Positions 1-11,400 of a stretch of DNA of 64,000 nt are shown one piece after another. Numbering within the stretch: position 1 is the stretch's first letter; the number at the start of each line of letters is the position of its first letter. The notes beneath the pieces are model-generated. The model made no database searches. It saw only the letters and a list, made by a program, of their open reading frames with translations, and was not told the origin of the DNA. The DNA is taken from positions 52,318,284-52,382,283 of the forward strand of contig NC_091136.1 of the NCBI RefSeq assembly GCF_041381155.1. Direction: 5' to 3'. The position numbers were made by a program, and so were the translations under genes. The stretch comes from Argopecten irradians. Taxonomy: Eukaryota > Mollusca > Bivalvia > Pectinida > Pectinidae.

Positions 1-165
1 ATCATTTCAGGCAAGTTTCAGCCAAATCAGACTGGCAGAACTGGAGAAGAAGTTCAAAATGTGAAAAGTTTACGCACAGGGCATAGTGGAGGACAGTGGA
101 CGAAACATGATGACGGACGAAACATGATGACTACAGGTCATCCTGACCCTTTGGGTCAGATTACC
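1..165 (-). repeat. End fragment of an interspersed repeat with minisatellite core
   Basis: Read on the minus strand, this begins with a TGACCCAAAGGGTCA palindrome, then TCATCATGTTTCGTCCGTC, then a diverged copy of the unit (GAACTTCTTCTC...TTTGGCTGAAACTTGC) that forms the array at 18600-20734. It is therefore the 5' end of another copy of that family, cut by the window edge and lying in an intron of the DnaJ gene. Confidence 0.8.
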
Positions 166-427
166 TAAAAATATAAGTTAATAACATACAAACAAAGACT
201 TAAATAAAACATTGGTGGCTAATTCTAGCTTAATTCTAGCTTAACTTACATACAATTTCCATCTACTGTGCTTTATCACTCAACATATTAACCTTTCTTT
301 GTATTAAAATCTTAATGAATATGTAAACCATTATTTGAAAGTCAGAAGAAAAAGTCTGCAACATGAATATGCTGATTCATTGTCTAGACAACCAGTATAA
401 ACTGTCACTGTTGGTTGATTGTATCAC

Positions 428-774
428 CTTTTTAGATAAAGCGAAATAGGCTGATTTGATTTCTACATCAGTAGCATCCTCTTTGACACCCAGTACCTCA
501 TACAGAGAGGCCTCCCGGAGTGGCACATGATGTAAACGAGACAAGGACCTGTCAAAAAAAGTAAAAACATGTCTGTAATTAAATAGGAAGCTACACAAGG
601 ATATTCATTGTTTATTGTGTGATGGTCAGTAATTTAATCAAGACATAAAAATTTTAACAAGTCCAATAATTTCATCTATACACAGTTTCAGTTTCTACAA
701 GTGATACATGCATAATATCAGTTAAAAAACTCAAACCCATAATTTACTTACCGTAGCTTATGTAGACGAAACAT
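428..774 (-). CDS. DnaJ (J-domain) protein, DNAJC4/DNAJC30-like, first two coding exons
   Basis: Two exons join cleanly. Exon 1 (774-752) starts at an ATG and encodes MFRLHKLR, split at the last codon, with donor GTAAGT. Exon 2 (548-428) follows a TTTTTTGACAG acceptor and ends at donor GTGATA. The joined peptide starts with a basic, Ser/Arg-rich stretch that could be a mitochondrial targeting sequence. It then enters helix I and II of a J-domain (SLYEVLGVKEDATDVEIKSA, then YFALSKK). The HPD motif that stimulates Hsp70 ATPase should be at the start of the next exon; it is not seen in the remaining 427 bases, so the gene continues beyond the left edge. J-proteins hand clients to Hsp70. A short N-terminus directly followed by the J-domain, with FxxLSKK in helix II, fits DNAJC4 or DNAJC30 better than the DNAJA/B classes. 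The subfamily is inference from about 48 residues. Confidence 0.7.
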
Positions 775-1000
775 TGATTGTTTATTGAAGAATTGGTTTC
801 CTTTCCGGTGAAGCATATTCTGTGGTCACATCACCATAATGACACTTTAAACTCCAACCAGCAGGACGTAAAAACATACAAGTCTAAAACAGATATGCAT
901 ATATTATATTTATCATATAACTGGCCCATCCAGCCATGTCATATGCCCATGTCATAAATATCATAAGGCACATGTGTAGTAACACTATTATGACGTCACA
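775..1000 (-). promoter_or_regulatory. Likely promoter region of the DnaJ gene with a CRE palindrome
   Basis: This lies immediately upstream of the DnaJ ATG. A full palindromic cAMP-response element, TGACGTCA, is at 991-998, about 217 bases before the start codon. No TATA box is obvious. Promoter function is inferred from position and this single motif. Confidence 0.35.
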
Positions 1001-1080
1001 TATAGATTTGATATGTCACATGATTGTTTCAGTAGACAGAAACGTCACGTCCCAGCCAGATTTCTACTGTTTTATACACT

Positions 1081-1302
1081 GTCCTATAGTATGATTGCAT
1101 TACTATATAATGTATAGAGGATCCTACACTCGTGACTATGTGATATGCAATTTATCAAACTCATTGAATAATTTGATATGTAACTCCTTTAAAGGCTCAT
1201 GGCATATCAAATCATTGAACTCTTTTGATAAATTTCATATCACATAGTCACTCATATAAGATCCTCTATACATTATATAGTAATGCAATCATACTATAGG
1301 AC
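1081..1302. mobile_element. Fold-back MITE, about 222 bp
   Basis: Long inverted repeats start with GTCCTATAGTATGATTGCAT at 1081 and end with the reverse complement at 1302. The arms run about 90 bases each (ACTATATAATGTATAGAGGATC is mirrored as GATCCTCTATACATTATATA). The middle also contains mirrored ATTTGATA/TATCAAAT tracts, so almost the whole element is a hairpin. There is no coding capacity. Confidence 0.8.
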
Positions 1303-1376
1303 AAAATCTAAAACAAAAGTCCTTAATGTCTAAAATAATTTCATGACAGGACTAATCTACAAGTTAAAACAATTTA

Positions 1377-1927
1377 ACCCATTTGAGTAACAGTTACCTG
1401 TTTGCAGTAATCAATAAGTTACCCAATTGAGTAATTATGTGAAAAGAAAACGCATAATGTTGTTTTAAAAATTATTATCAAAAAAGGGCGTCATAGTTTT
1501 TAGAATGCCTTACAACTTATCGAAAAGACAGTATGTTTCTGTGGATGAAATTGAAATATCAAATTCTGTTGTCTAACTTTGTTGTAAGATGACAATTTAG
1601 GTGCTCTCCATTGACTTTCATGTATAGCTATCAGGGAAATTCAGTGCAAATGTCATGGTTGAATGAGTTTTACCTGTGTTCTATTTTAGCACCATAGTAA
1701 GCAATGGAGGTGGTTTATTTAGTGACTTTTACCAAAGTTGAAACAACGAAGTTTGTCCCATTTTGATTGATAATGTACTATGTTATGTTATTAATGGTGC
1801 CATGTCAAAATTATTACGCCCTTTTTTGATAAAAAAGTTAAAAGCAACTTCATGCATTTTTCTTACATTTGGGTAACTTATTGATTACTCAAACAGGTAA
1901 CTGTTACTCAAATAGGTAACTGTTACC
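1377..1927. mobile_element. TIR element, about 550 bp, non-autonomous
   Basis: The left terminus (TTGAGTAACAGTTACCTG... to AATAAGTTACCC at 1424) is mirrored at 1871-1927. The right copy carries an extra ATAGGTAACTGTTAC unit. A second mirrored block lies inside: ATCAAAAAAGGGCGT near 1478 and ACGCCCTTTTTTGAT near 1816. There is no open reading frame. Confidence 0.75.
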
Positions 1928-2764
1928 CATATACAGGGTTGTGCCCAACCTGTTTTAGATGTGTACACTTTTGTGACTAGGTATGTCACTTTTATTTACA
2001 ATTGTCTACTTATACGTGTTGTCAGATTTGGCTGTATAGGTAGTCAAATCTAGCTATATAGCCAGAGATTTACTCTTAGCGGTGCTACCCGACCTGACAC
2101 ATCAGACCGTTACAATTATTCAATGTCTTCTATTATAAAACGTTCTATTATAAACCATGTTTGTACAGTACTTATCGTGAATGGAAAGTAAAACATGTCA
2201 ATATATGATACCATTACCTATAGCCAGTACGCTACATGTATCCAGTTAGTCTGTTTACCTTTCGTGAAAGAAACCTTCAGAGGGGGTTACATAAGTTCCG
2301 GAAGTGGCATAGGCCTACTAATATTTTAAGTAGGATATAATGTAAAGTCCGTTAAAAAAATATTTGGAAGAAAATATCACTATAGGCCAATGTAAAACAG
2401 TAATTCCATATTAAAATAACTGTCCGATTTACTCTTTATGATTTGTTAAGGTGTCCTATATCACTTAATTTCTAATAATTTCGATAGTTTCGTTGTAATA
2501 ATTATTTCCGGATTGTAAGTCCTTTTACAGTTTTAGACACAACTACACTAAAATGATGACGTAGAACACAATCCATATTTAGAAAAAGAAAGTAGGGAAC
2601 ACACTATCCGTTAAATTTGTAGTTATGCTGACTATAGCCATTTTAACGAAATGATATGCCTACCCTAATGCCGCAAATTGATGAGACGAAAAATATAGCT
2701 TCATGGATAACTTTATGTTCCCACAGATTCCAAATTATGAAGCAGTGGTAAGTTGTCAAGAGTT

Positions 2765-2865
2765 GCAAATGTTAGTTAGCTTACTGTCTTATTGTTACAA
2801 CCACAGGGCCATGTATAGTCTCTATACGAAAAAAATAGCCAGAAATACATATAAATATTTACAGT
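2765..2865 (+). repeat. Dispersed repeat, inverted partner of 6930-7005
   Basis: ACAGGGCCATGTATAGTCTC and AAATAGCCAGAAATAC match the reverse complement of the segment at 6930-7005. The two copies point in opposite directions 4 kb apart. The family is not identified. Confidence 0.65.
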
Positions 2866-2995
2866 CAGTGGTGAATTGATAGTATAAACCCCGTTGATTT
2901 CAACCAAAGGCTACTCGATCAACTTTATGTAATAGCGCGTCCCCACTCCCCGGACTAGCGTCAAGGGGACGTTAGTTCCCAAAAGGTGTGATCGT

Positions 2996-4191
2996 TAGGA
3001 GTGTCACGGTTAACCGAAAATACCGTTAACCGAAAAATTCAACCGTACGGTTCGGTTCGGTACGATAATTCTAAGTTTCGGTTCGGTTCATTAAAAAAAT
3101 AACTGTCCTATAATACCTGTAATTTACGTGTATAAACTGTATTGCAGATTATTTCATTGAAAATACGGCGAAGTTGTTTGTCAGAATCCCGAGAAATACA
3201 CCTGTTGACCGACATATATGTGTAACACATGTGCAAGTTCAGTCATTCAGAAGATCGTTTTTTGCTGTCTGCAGACATGATTTTTCACATACATAATATC
3301 TAAATGATATATTTCACTAAATGTTTGATATTTTATAATTGATCATTTTTTATTATGTATTTTTCCGATAACATTAATCCCGCAGAATATCGGCAGCTAA
3401 ATCAAGCCGCCATTGTGTTGCCGATTGTAAACAATCGCGTTTCCGTCGGCCAATATTCCGTGAATTAAACCATTTTACGATTGAACATGCACCTGGTACG
3501 TAATAATGTTTATCTCTATTATAATTCAAATGCATAATACTTTTTAAAAACAATTTTTCTGGGATAATACCGATGTATTGATTTGCGGTAAAACTTACGA
3601 TTTTCACATGTCAATCATCACATAATAATGCGTCATGAAGGATACGAGAAAAGTTTTAGTGACGAAATAATGTATCATAAAGGATACGAGGACATATATC
3701 TCTCTGTGACTGTTTAATGTGTCAATAGTACTGAAAGAGTTAAAAAGATAAGAAAACGTTCAATTATGTTTTTTTAAGATGTTCCACTGCTGAGAGATCA
3801 TAAATGATACTCAATATTTGAACAAAAATTGGTATTTAATCATGTTATATGTCTAATTAAGACACAAAATGATATAGAATAATTAATGAATTTCTTTGCT
3901 GCATGCACTTTTAGAACTTCAATGTATATAGGATATAGTGCTGTGGATAATTTTTCAGGGCGCAATAAATTATATGTTTTTAATTAGAAGTGAAATCTTG
4001 ATAAAGAAAAAAAAAACCATTTGTTTAAGTGATATACCATCTTTAAATCTAAAGCAGAACTTGCTTTTGATAGAAAATAGACTTAAAAAGTGTAATTGAG
4101 ATTTGCCTGAACCGAACCGAAAAAACCGAAAACCGATCAAAAAAAGTTGAAACCGAACCGAGCTGAAAAAACATGAACCGTGACATCCCTA
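2996..4191. mobile_element. Non-autonomous hAT-like DNA transposon, 1196 bp, with 8-bp target duplication
   Basis: The left end TAGGAGTGTCACGGTT and right end AACCGTGACATCCCTA are imperfect terminal inverted repeats. Direct copies of GTGATCGT flank them at 2988-2995 and 4192-4199. An 8-bp duplication and a TAGGGRTGTCACGGTT-type end are characteristic of hAT elements. Subterminal GGTTCGGTTCGG / CCGAACCGAA motifs repeat at both ends. No transposase frame is present. A second element is inserted inside (3774-4046). Confidence 0.85.
3774..4046. mobile_element. TTAA-flanked MITE nested in the hAT element
   Basis: It starts TTAAGATGTTCCACTGCTGA and ends near CCATCTTTAA. The interior (ATAAATGATACTCA, TAGGATATAGTGCTGTGGAT) matches the copy at 55241-55575. 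Its right terminus is eroded. It is the most decayed of five copies of this family in the window. Confidence 0.7.
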
Positions 4192-4199
4192 GTGATCGT

Positions 4200-6365
4200 A
4201 TAGTTTTGATTTACAATCCCCACGACACCGGTCAGCAGACGAATCCCGAGAGTAGAGACACGCACACATGTTGAGCTGATTACAGACAGCTCAATTCCAA
4301 GTTCAGAAGGATGTGGCCGAGCAATTTAATTACATGTCAACAAACACATTGTATAAGGTTAAATGGAGATTCATTATACTAAGTAATAGATAATATACAG
4401 GTAAACAATAACAAAGTAATAATAGAGAAAAGAAGTATTTACAGAGAGTACCTAACGATAACACTAGCCCCACAAGTTCCTACCGAGAGCCTAGCTGATG
4501 ACAACACCCCTTCCTATTCCCTCCCTCCTCCCAGCTAACTCCACAACAGCCCCACTCCCAAATCTACGTTTAACACCCTAAGTGTCCTAACGCAAGTACG
4601 TACATAGGTACATGTGCTGTTATCAGCACTGTGTGGCAACTGTTGTCAACGCCTGGTAGGGGAGGTGTCTCCCCCTGGGTGTTGGCCGATTATCCGGCCA
4701 TGCAAGTCGTCCATTTTAGCTGTGCAGCCCCTTTTATAACCCCCTTCCCATGGTCTTATTTGCGATGTCGCACACCCATTCTGATTGGTCTAATCTATAG
4801 CATATGCGCAGAGAGCGCGGAACCTCATCCGGCAACTCACCGATATCCTGTAGTCTCGAGGGTAAACACCAAGATAACCTAGACTGCTCAAGGATACAAA
4901 CGAAAGCCTATCACAATACACAATCGGAAACGCACGTGGAATGTTTATATACATAGCCCTACCCTACCGGTGTCATATCAAACAGATAGAAACAAGGAAA
5001 GGGACCACAGCAATTATGGCACACACACTAAAATAATTAACATCATATATAAAGCGAGTGACCTATATTCCCACATTTATTTCTCGATAAATTGAGTATA
5101 TCACGCGCAATTTGGAGCCGCGCGGATGAATTTATGATGGTACAAATCAGAAACTTTTGGTGTTTTCAGTACCGAACGTACGTTCGCTGAACATGTACAT
5201 GTATCAAGTAGGTTTGAACACATATATACATGTGCATGTGTAAATACAAAATGTAGAAAAGCTACATTGTTTATGTTACTACCGTACCTCTTTGAGCAAT
5301 GTTTCCGTGCGTATGATAAATAACAATGTTGTACAATGTACAGTTTTGCACATTCCAATGACGTCGTAATGTTTACATATTGTGTGTCGGTGAGTCTGTG
5401 TTGTTCGCTACAACATGTAGATCTACATCCTATTTGTATTTTTATCATCTTTGGTTGTACGCAAATGGAGAAGATATGTCAGGACAACATCAGTCTTTGA
5501 GTTGCATAAGTTTAAGCAAAACGACCTAGCACGACAATGCATTTTTGTTCACCTCGGGGGACAGACAAGTCCTGTACGTTATCTACTGTGAATCGGCGAG
5601 AGTAGGCCTTACATACACAATGTACGTTTGGGTGTTTCAAAATATCAATGAAACGGAATCCTACAATTGTAGCTTTACAATACTTGTAATAGATATCTCT
5701 AATATTTATTGAAGTGTTTGAAACAACAATATAAATATAAGCTAACAATTTGAGAGCGGTAAACGTTTACAATACAGTACTTAGTGGGCCTACCTGTGTT
5801 TGTACATGTTCCTCGAAACGACGTCCGATACATTTGAAAATCTCCAAAGTCCGGAAATAATGACATGGAACTATGTAAACACTTGTGTATTTAAGTAATT
5901 TCAAACGTGAACTGATTAAGTAGAACTCAAGTGATCACAAAATTGAAGAAACTCTCTGTTTGTCACACCTCCTTGACACAGGGGGTTTGAATCTGACGCC
6001 GCGTCACAACTACGTTAAATATCCTGCCACGTTATGAATTGTGTAAGCGTGTGTAATCATACGAAGTAAAAGATTAAACCTAAGTGCTTTGAACCATGGT
6101 GTTTTTAACAACAGATAAATAAAACGATTTATAGTTTCATACCGGGAAAACCCCAGATATATGTTTCATGAGACGGAACTCATTTTATTTGTATGTTCAT
6201 TGATAAATTGGCGGGAATTTCCGTCACTTCGAGTGGCTGTTCCAAATGCCTGTCGGAACCAAACGATATAATTCAATTTTAGTCATATAAATGCCATAAA
6301 CACTATTAAGGGTAAATTTTGAGCTATGAAAATAATAGTTAAGACTGTAAATATAAGGAATTATA
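4200..6365. other. No gene recognised
   Basis: I see no exon with homology to a known family. The part at 4490-4870 is richer in C and CpG than its surroundings, with pyrimidine-rich tracts, and could be regulatory or an old repeat. The longest open frame (5101-5448, minus, 115 codons) has no recognisable composition or splice context. Confidence 0.5.
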
Positions 6366-6730
6366 AGGATTAAAGTCTCTTTCTGGTGGTTCTATCGAAG
6401 GATAAAGTTGAGTAGGGTATCGATATTTGGAATAGACCGCGAAAGGATAAAGTTGAGTAGGGTATCGATATTTGTTTCATGGACCGCTTTGCGGTCCATT
6501 CCAAATATCGATACCCTACTCAACTTTATCCTTCGATAGAACCACCAGAAAGAGACTTTAATCCTTTTAAGGATTAACTTGAATAGATTTTTTATGTTAT
6601 GGAGATATAACACAAAAATCTGAGTGTACTCTAAATAAACCGTGAAGCGGTTTATGACGAGAGTACACTCAGATTTTTGTGTTATATCTCCATAACATAA
6701 AAAATATATTCAAATTACTCCTTATAATTC
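6366..6730. repeat. Two adjacent near-perfect hairpins in a dispersed element
   Basis: Hairpin 1 has arms 6366-6440 and 6491-6566 (AAAGTCTCTTTCTGGTGGTT mirrored). Its loop holds a second copy of GGATAAAGTTGAGTAGGGTA. Hairpin 2 has arms of about 73 bases, 6568-6640 and 6649-6730, around an AAACCGTGAAGCGGTTTA centre. The flanking sequence to about 6930 (CTTTATGGGCTGATAAAGTA) recurs at 48406-48675, where only one arm of hairpin 2 remains. It is a non-coding mobile family of unknown class. Confidence 0.8.
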
Positions 6731-6929
6731 AATTTACTAAAGATAATCTCTTCAATATTCAAAAATCATTTTGGACTCTTTTGTCTATGAAATCATTACG
6801 CCGTCATCTTAGCCAATCAGAAGCAACGTTATAAACGGCGACGCCATTTTTTCCTTTATGGGCTGATAAAGTATATTTTTAAGCCAATGAAAATGCTCGT
6901 AACAAGCAAAATTGAATTATATATATATA

Positions 6930-7005
6930 AACACTGTATTTCTGGCTATTTTTTCAAATAGAGACTTTACATGGCCCTGTTGTTGTAACAGTATGTTAGT
7001 AAGTT
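6930..7005 (-). repeat. Dispersed repeat, inverted partner of 2765-2865
   Basis: TATTTCTGGCTATTTTTTCA and GACTTTACATGGCCCTGTTG are the reverse complement of the 2.8-kb copy. It directly abuts the double-hairpin element. Confidence 0.65.
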
Positions 7006-7139
7006 AGTGATGTACAATATTCCATCCTTTAAATTTGTGCTTTTTTTGTGCCAGAGTTTAAGAATAAGTTGAATACAGACCAGATAGAAATGATTCATAG
7101 AAAAAAATCCTGATTTGTTTACAATTAACAACCACCTTA

Positions 7140-7566
7140 GAAGGACGTATATGAGAAGGATAAGTCACACTGGCTTTTGGGCAAGTACGGCACAGGAGCT
7201 TTTGTGTTTGTGCATTGACTGTGACGTTGGGCGACGACTGATTTTCCTTTGATATCCGCCGGTGCAGCCTTGGATGTAGCTTGCGAGTGCGAGGGTTACC
7301 GTCTTACTATCTGAGGAGTGCGGTCATTTCATGAACTGTCATATTTTTTTAACGAAAATGTTAGACATTTTTTCTAAATCTTCCATCGTTAAAGCAAGTA
7401 CTAAACGTTGTGAAATTTAATTAACTTCATATTGGTGTTTCGTTTGACTCGATAAGACAAGTATTTGTTGAGAAAAATGGTTTTTGTTCACGGTTCATAG
7501 GCGGCTCGCGCGGTGTTCAGTAATGTAAAGAGACAGTGACAAATCCTTCTCACATATAAATCCATG
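7140..7566. mobile_element. MITE family 'AAGGACGTATATGAGAAGGA', copy 1
   Basis: It shares about 420 bases with 31937-32347, including GATATCCGCCGG, TTCGTTTGACTCGATAAGAC and GTAATGTAAAGAGACAG. The ends are imperfect inverted repeats (AGGACGTATATGAGAAGGAT against ATCCTTCTCACATATAAATC). There is no coding sequence. Its right end abuts the next element with no spacer. Confidence 0.8.
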
Positions 7567-8137
7567 TAATACGCCGATTCCGGGATACAAGGAACTCTTC
7601 TGGTTAGGAGGTAGAAAACGTTGATTTGGTCATGTGACCGCGAAAAATTTAGGGCACATTTTTCCGCCATGACGATGACACTTATAGGCAGAGAATATCA
7701 ATGTCCGGGTAAAGGTCATAGTCGGTAATACTTGCTCGATAACGGAACTAAGATAAACTGTTATGTTTTGTGTTTCTTATTTGTTATTGAGTTTTGGAAA
7801 AATGCACCCAGGTAAGTTATACAATAAATGTGAGTGAGACGTCAGCTACCGTTGATTTTCAACTGCTAGGCGACAGCTCCATTTGATGCGGTAATTTACA
7901 TGTCATTTCCTTATTAAGTGTCCAAATTTAATTTTCGTGCATATTTGGATTAAATTTAATACAATTTGTTCTGATAATTAATATTAAATGTTCTGTCACA
8001 ATATGTAATTTTCCACCCGTGTACAATCATTACATATGCCGCCATTTTGTTTCAAATGTGCCCTATATTAAGTCACGTGGTGATGAAAGTCACATGACTA
8101 AACTGACTGAATGTTGTATCCCGGAATCGGCGTATTA
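7567..8137. mobile_element. TIR element with 24-bp perfect termini
   Basis: TAATACGCCGATTCCGGGAT (24 bp in all, 7567-7590) is mirrored exactly at 8114-8137. Inside, GGGCACATTT and AAATGTGCCC are also mirrored. It is 571 bp and non-coding. An ATG followed by a GTAAGT donor near 7801-7811 lies inside it but does not fit the reading frame of the STYX exons. Confidence 0.8.
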
Positions 8138-8406
8138 TATAAGAACTTCATGTAAGTTGGTGAACTAGACCTACAGTTATTTGAAAAAATATTGGCCATA
8201 ATAAAAAATTCAAGGAAATTATTTTACTGTACATTCTTGATTGTTTTATTTTGCAATTTCTTTTCAGAAATCAATAAAATCAAGAAAAGTAGAATTTTAA
8301 ATTATATAGAAAATTATGAGACTGTTTCATCTCAGTTGCTTTTTAGCTTACCATCACCAGATGCTATCTAATATTGCGATATCTAAGATGTAGAATTGAT
8401 TTACAG

Positions 8407-11400
8407 GACTGGAGATATGTTATGAGAAGGCAGATGCAAGTAAGTCTTTCTACAATTAAAAGCTTAACATTCAGTTCTATAAAACTCATGACACCACATG
8501 TAAAATGTTGTAATATTTCCCCAAAGGATATTATATAAACTCATTATATCTTGGTGAATATGAATTACAATGCATCTTAAATACTAAAAATTAACGAAGA
8601 TGCATCATTGGTTAAAAAGAACAGATTAATCAAGGCTTCTTATTTATTTTTCCTTATTAAACATGAATTTACATATAACAGAGTACAGTATGTCAGTAAA
8701 ACCTGCTTTAGCGACCACATCTGTATAAAGACTACCTTCTTATATAAGACCCTGTTACTTAGGGCTCTATATGACCAATTTCAACCAAATTTAATCTGTG
8801 TTTAAAGACCACCTGGCTATAAAGATCACTTTTGAGTTTTTAATCAATAGTTGTCTTGAATATATTAATGTATTCAGACCTTTTTTTGATGAACAGGAGA
8901 TTGTTCCAAACCTATACCTGGGGCCATACGCAGCTGCCATGAAATCACAGGTTAGTCAAGGTTTGTCTGTACTGTCTGGGGAAGCTCATCAGGATCAAAA
9001 GTGTTCATAGACCTCCCTGAGAACTAGGATCTGTTTGATATAAAGTACCAGTAATTTAGATAATTAACAATGCCTTTCCCTACCATGTTTTCATATTGAC
9101 ACACAGATGATAATGTTACAGGTTAATACATGTAGGTCCGTCCTTTTTTTCATGGAACTCTGGGATTCCTACAACACTAGATTCTGACAATTGTTCTGAT
9201 CCATACAGGTGTTTAGTTTGTGTTATTATTAACCCAAAGCCAAATTGATTAAAATCATAAAAGATCTTTACCAGGACATCAATTAAATGAGGACTACCTA
9301 AGCATTTTCTCTTGTGCTTTCTTTAAGTTTTACTTCGGTATATTCTTTTTTGTTTGTGACTTATAACAAGTCACAGAATTATATATGTTACTTACCTTTT
9401 TACCTAGTTTTGTGTCCTTTTCAGTTACCGTGTTTACAACAACATGGCATTACACACATAGTGTGCATCAGGCAGAATATCGAAGCTAACTTTGTGAAAC
9501 CAAACTTCCCAGAATATTTTAAGTAAGTTCTATGACGGCTGTATGTTGTCATATGTTTGCTTTGCAGCATATAAAGTAATCACATAAGTGACTTGTTCAA
9601 ATCTACACTTGTAAGGACACTTGTAAACACATTGATGTCATCCAACACTAATCTTGATTTGTCTCATAATGATATTGATGAGTATTATAATGTTATTATT
9701 TTACTTGTATAAGATAAGATTAAATGTACACATCTGTTACTTTCTTTAATAAGTAAAATTTATTTTCTCTCATTGATGATAAATAAAAACACATACAGGA
9801 ATGTCTTACAGGTACCTTGTGTTAGACATAGCTGACTGTATGACTGAGAATATCATCAGGTTTTTTTCTCAGGTAAGTAACTTTGGGTACAGATAAACAC
9901 AAACCTCTAGAAATTAACTGTGTTTTTGTCATGAATTTAATGTTCAATTAATGCTGTGTGTATCATAATGTAACTTACTGAATGAATACCAATAGTTGGT
10001 AGTTTTACAACTGCTTCTGGACAAACATTTAAATATGTCTAAAGTTTTCAGTATAAATTTACACTCTGATTTGCAATTTCTCCCAAGGTTCATTGCGACC
10101 TCTGACAACAACCCATGGACTGGCTATTTGTTGATCTGAGATGAAAGAATATCAAGACAGTTGTTTTGTACATTGTAGTAAAATTGCAGATTATGTCACA
10201 ACAATTGTTTTTGAAACGATGGACATTGTATGCAAATCGTGACTTATAGTTATTTATATATTATATCCACAATATAATCCATAGTGTTTGGCTTAAAACT
10301 ATAATCTGCCATATCTAGCAGTTAATTGTTACCAAGCAAATGATACAAAAGGAAAGTTAAAATATCTGTATATGAAAGAATTCATTATGCTTCCGAATCT
10401 GAATTTTTGAATGTTTTTCAAGAATCTTGAACATTTTCGTGGGATGTTTACAGAGCTGAAATCAAGGAACCACAATAAACTCTAGGAGAAATTGTCTGAT
10501 TTGTGGTAAATATGATCTTTTTCAGGTTAGAGATTTTTTGAATGAATGTTTCCGAAGTGGCGGGAAGGCTTTGGTACATGGAAACGGTGGAATCTCCAGA
10601 AGGTAGGCTGACAGTGTTCATAAGATATTTATGATAGTAGATAAAAGACCTACACTCCAAACTAAAGTGCAGCGGCCACCAATTCTATGTTTTGAGAAAA
10701 GTCTCATCAATATAGGGATAGGAATTGTTCTTCTGTCAGATTGATTCCAGAGCACAGATATCACTATGACCTTGCAAAGTACCTGCTGTGGAAAAGTCTA
10801 TACCTATAAGTATTAAAGATATCTTTGTTTAATTTTTGAAATCTAAAACCTAGACTTTATTAAAAGATTGCTATAGTAACACCGTTTTATTTTATCTTAA
10901 TAACTTATATGTACATGACAATAGAAGTATTTTATGTTTTATTGCAGTGCTGCTTTAGTGATAGCTTACATAATGGAAACATATGGGTTATCATTTCGGT
11001 AAGTACCTAGGAGCAGCTTACATAATGGAAACATATGGGTTATCATTTCGGTAAGTACCTAGGAGCAGCTTACATAATGGAAACATATGGGTTATCATTT
11101 CGGTAAGTACCTAGGAGCAGCTTACATAATGGAAACATATGGGTTATCATTTCGGTAAGTACCTAGGAGCAGCTTACATAATGGAAACATATGGGTTATC
11201 ATTTCGGTAAGTACCTAGGAGCAGCTTACATAATGGAAACATATGGGTTATCATTTCGGTAAGTACCTAGGAGCAGCTTACATAATGGAAACATATGGGT
11301 TATCATTTCGGTAAGTACCTAGGAGCAGCTTACATAATGGAAACATATGGGTTATCATTTCGGTAAGTACCTAGGAGCAGCTTACATAATGGAAACATAT

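Noticed and set aside
4490-4870. Solo LTR or promoter in the C-rich stretch
   Set aside because: No terminal motifs, flanking duplication or second copy could be found.
5101-5448. 115-codon minus-strand frame, Cys/His-rich
   Set aside because: No domain-like spacing, no splice signals, no recognisable family; expected length by chance in AT-poor local sequence.
7741-7811. Possible first STYX exon (ATG ... CACCCAG|GTAAGT)
   Set aside because: It leaves the reading frame in the wrong phase for exon 8407-8439 and lies inside a TIR element.
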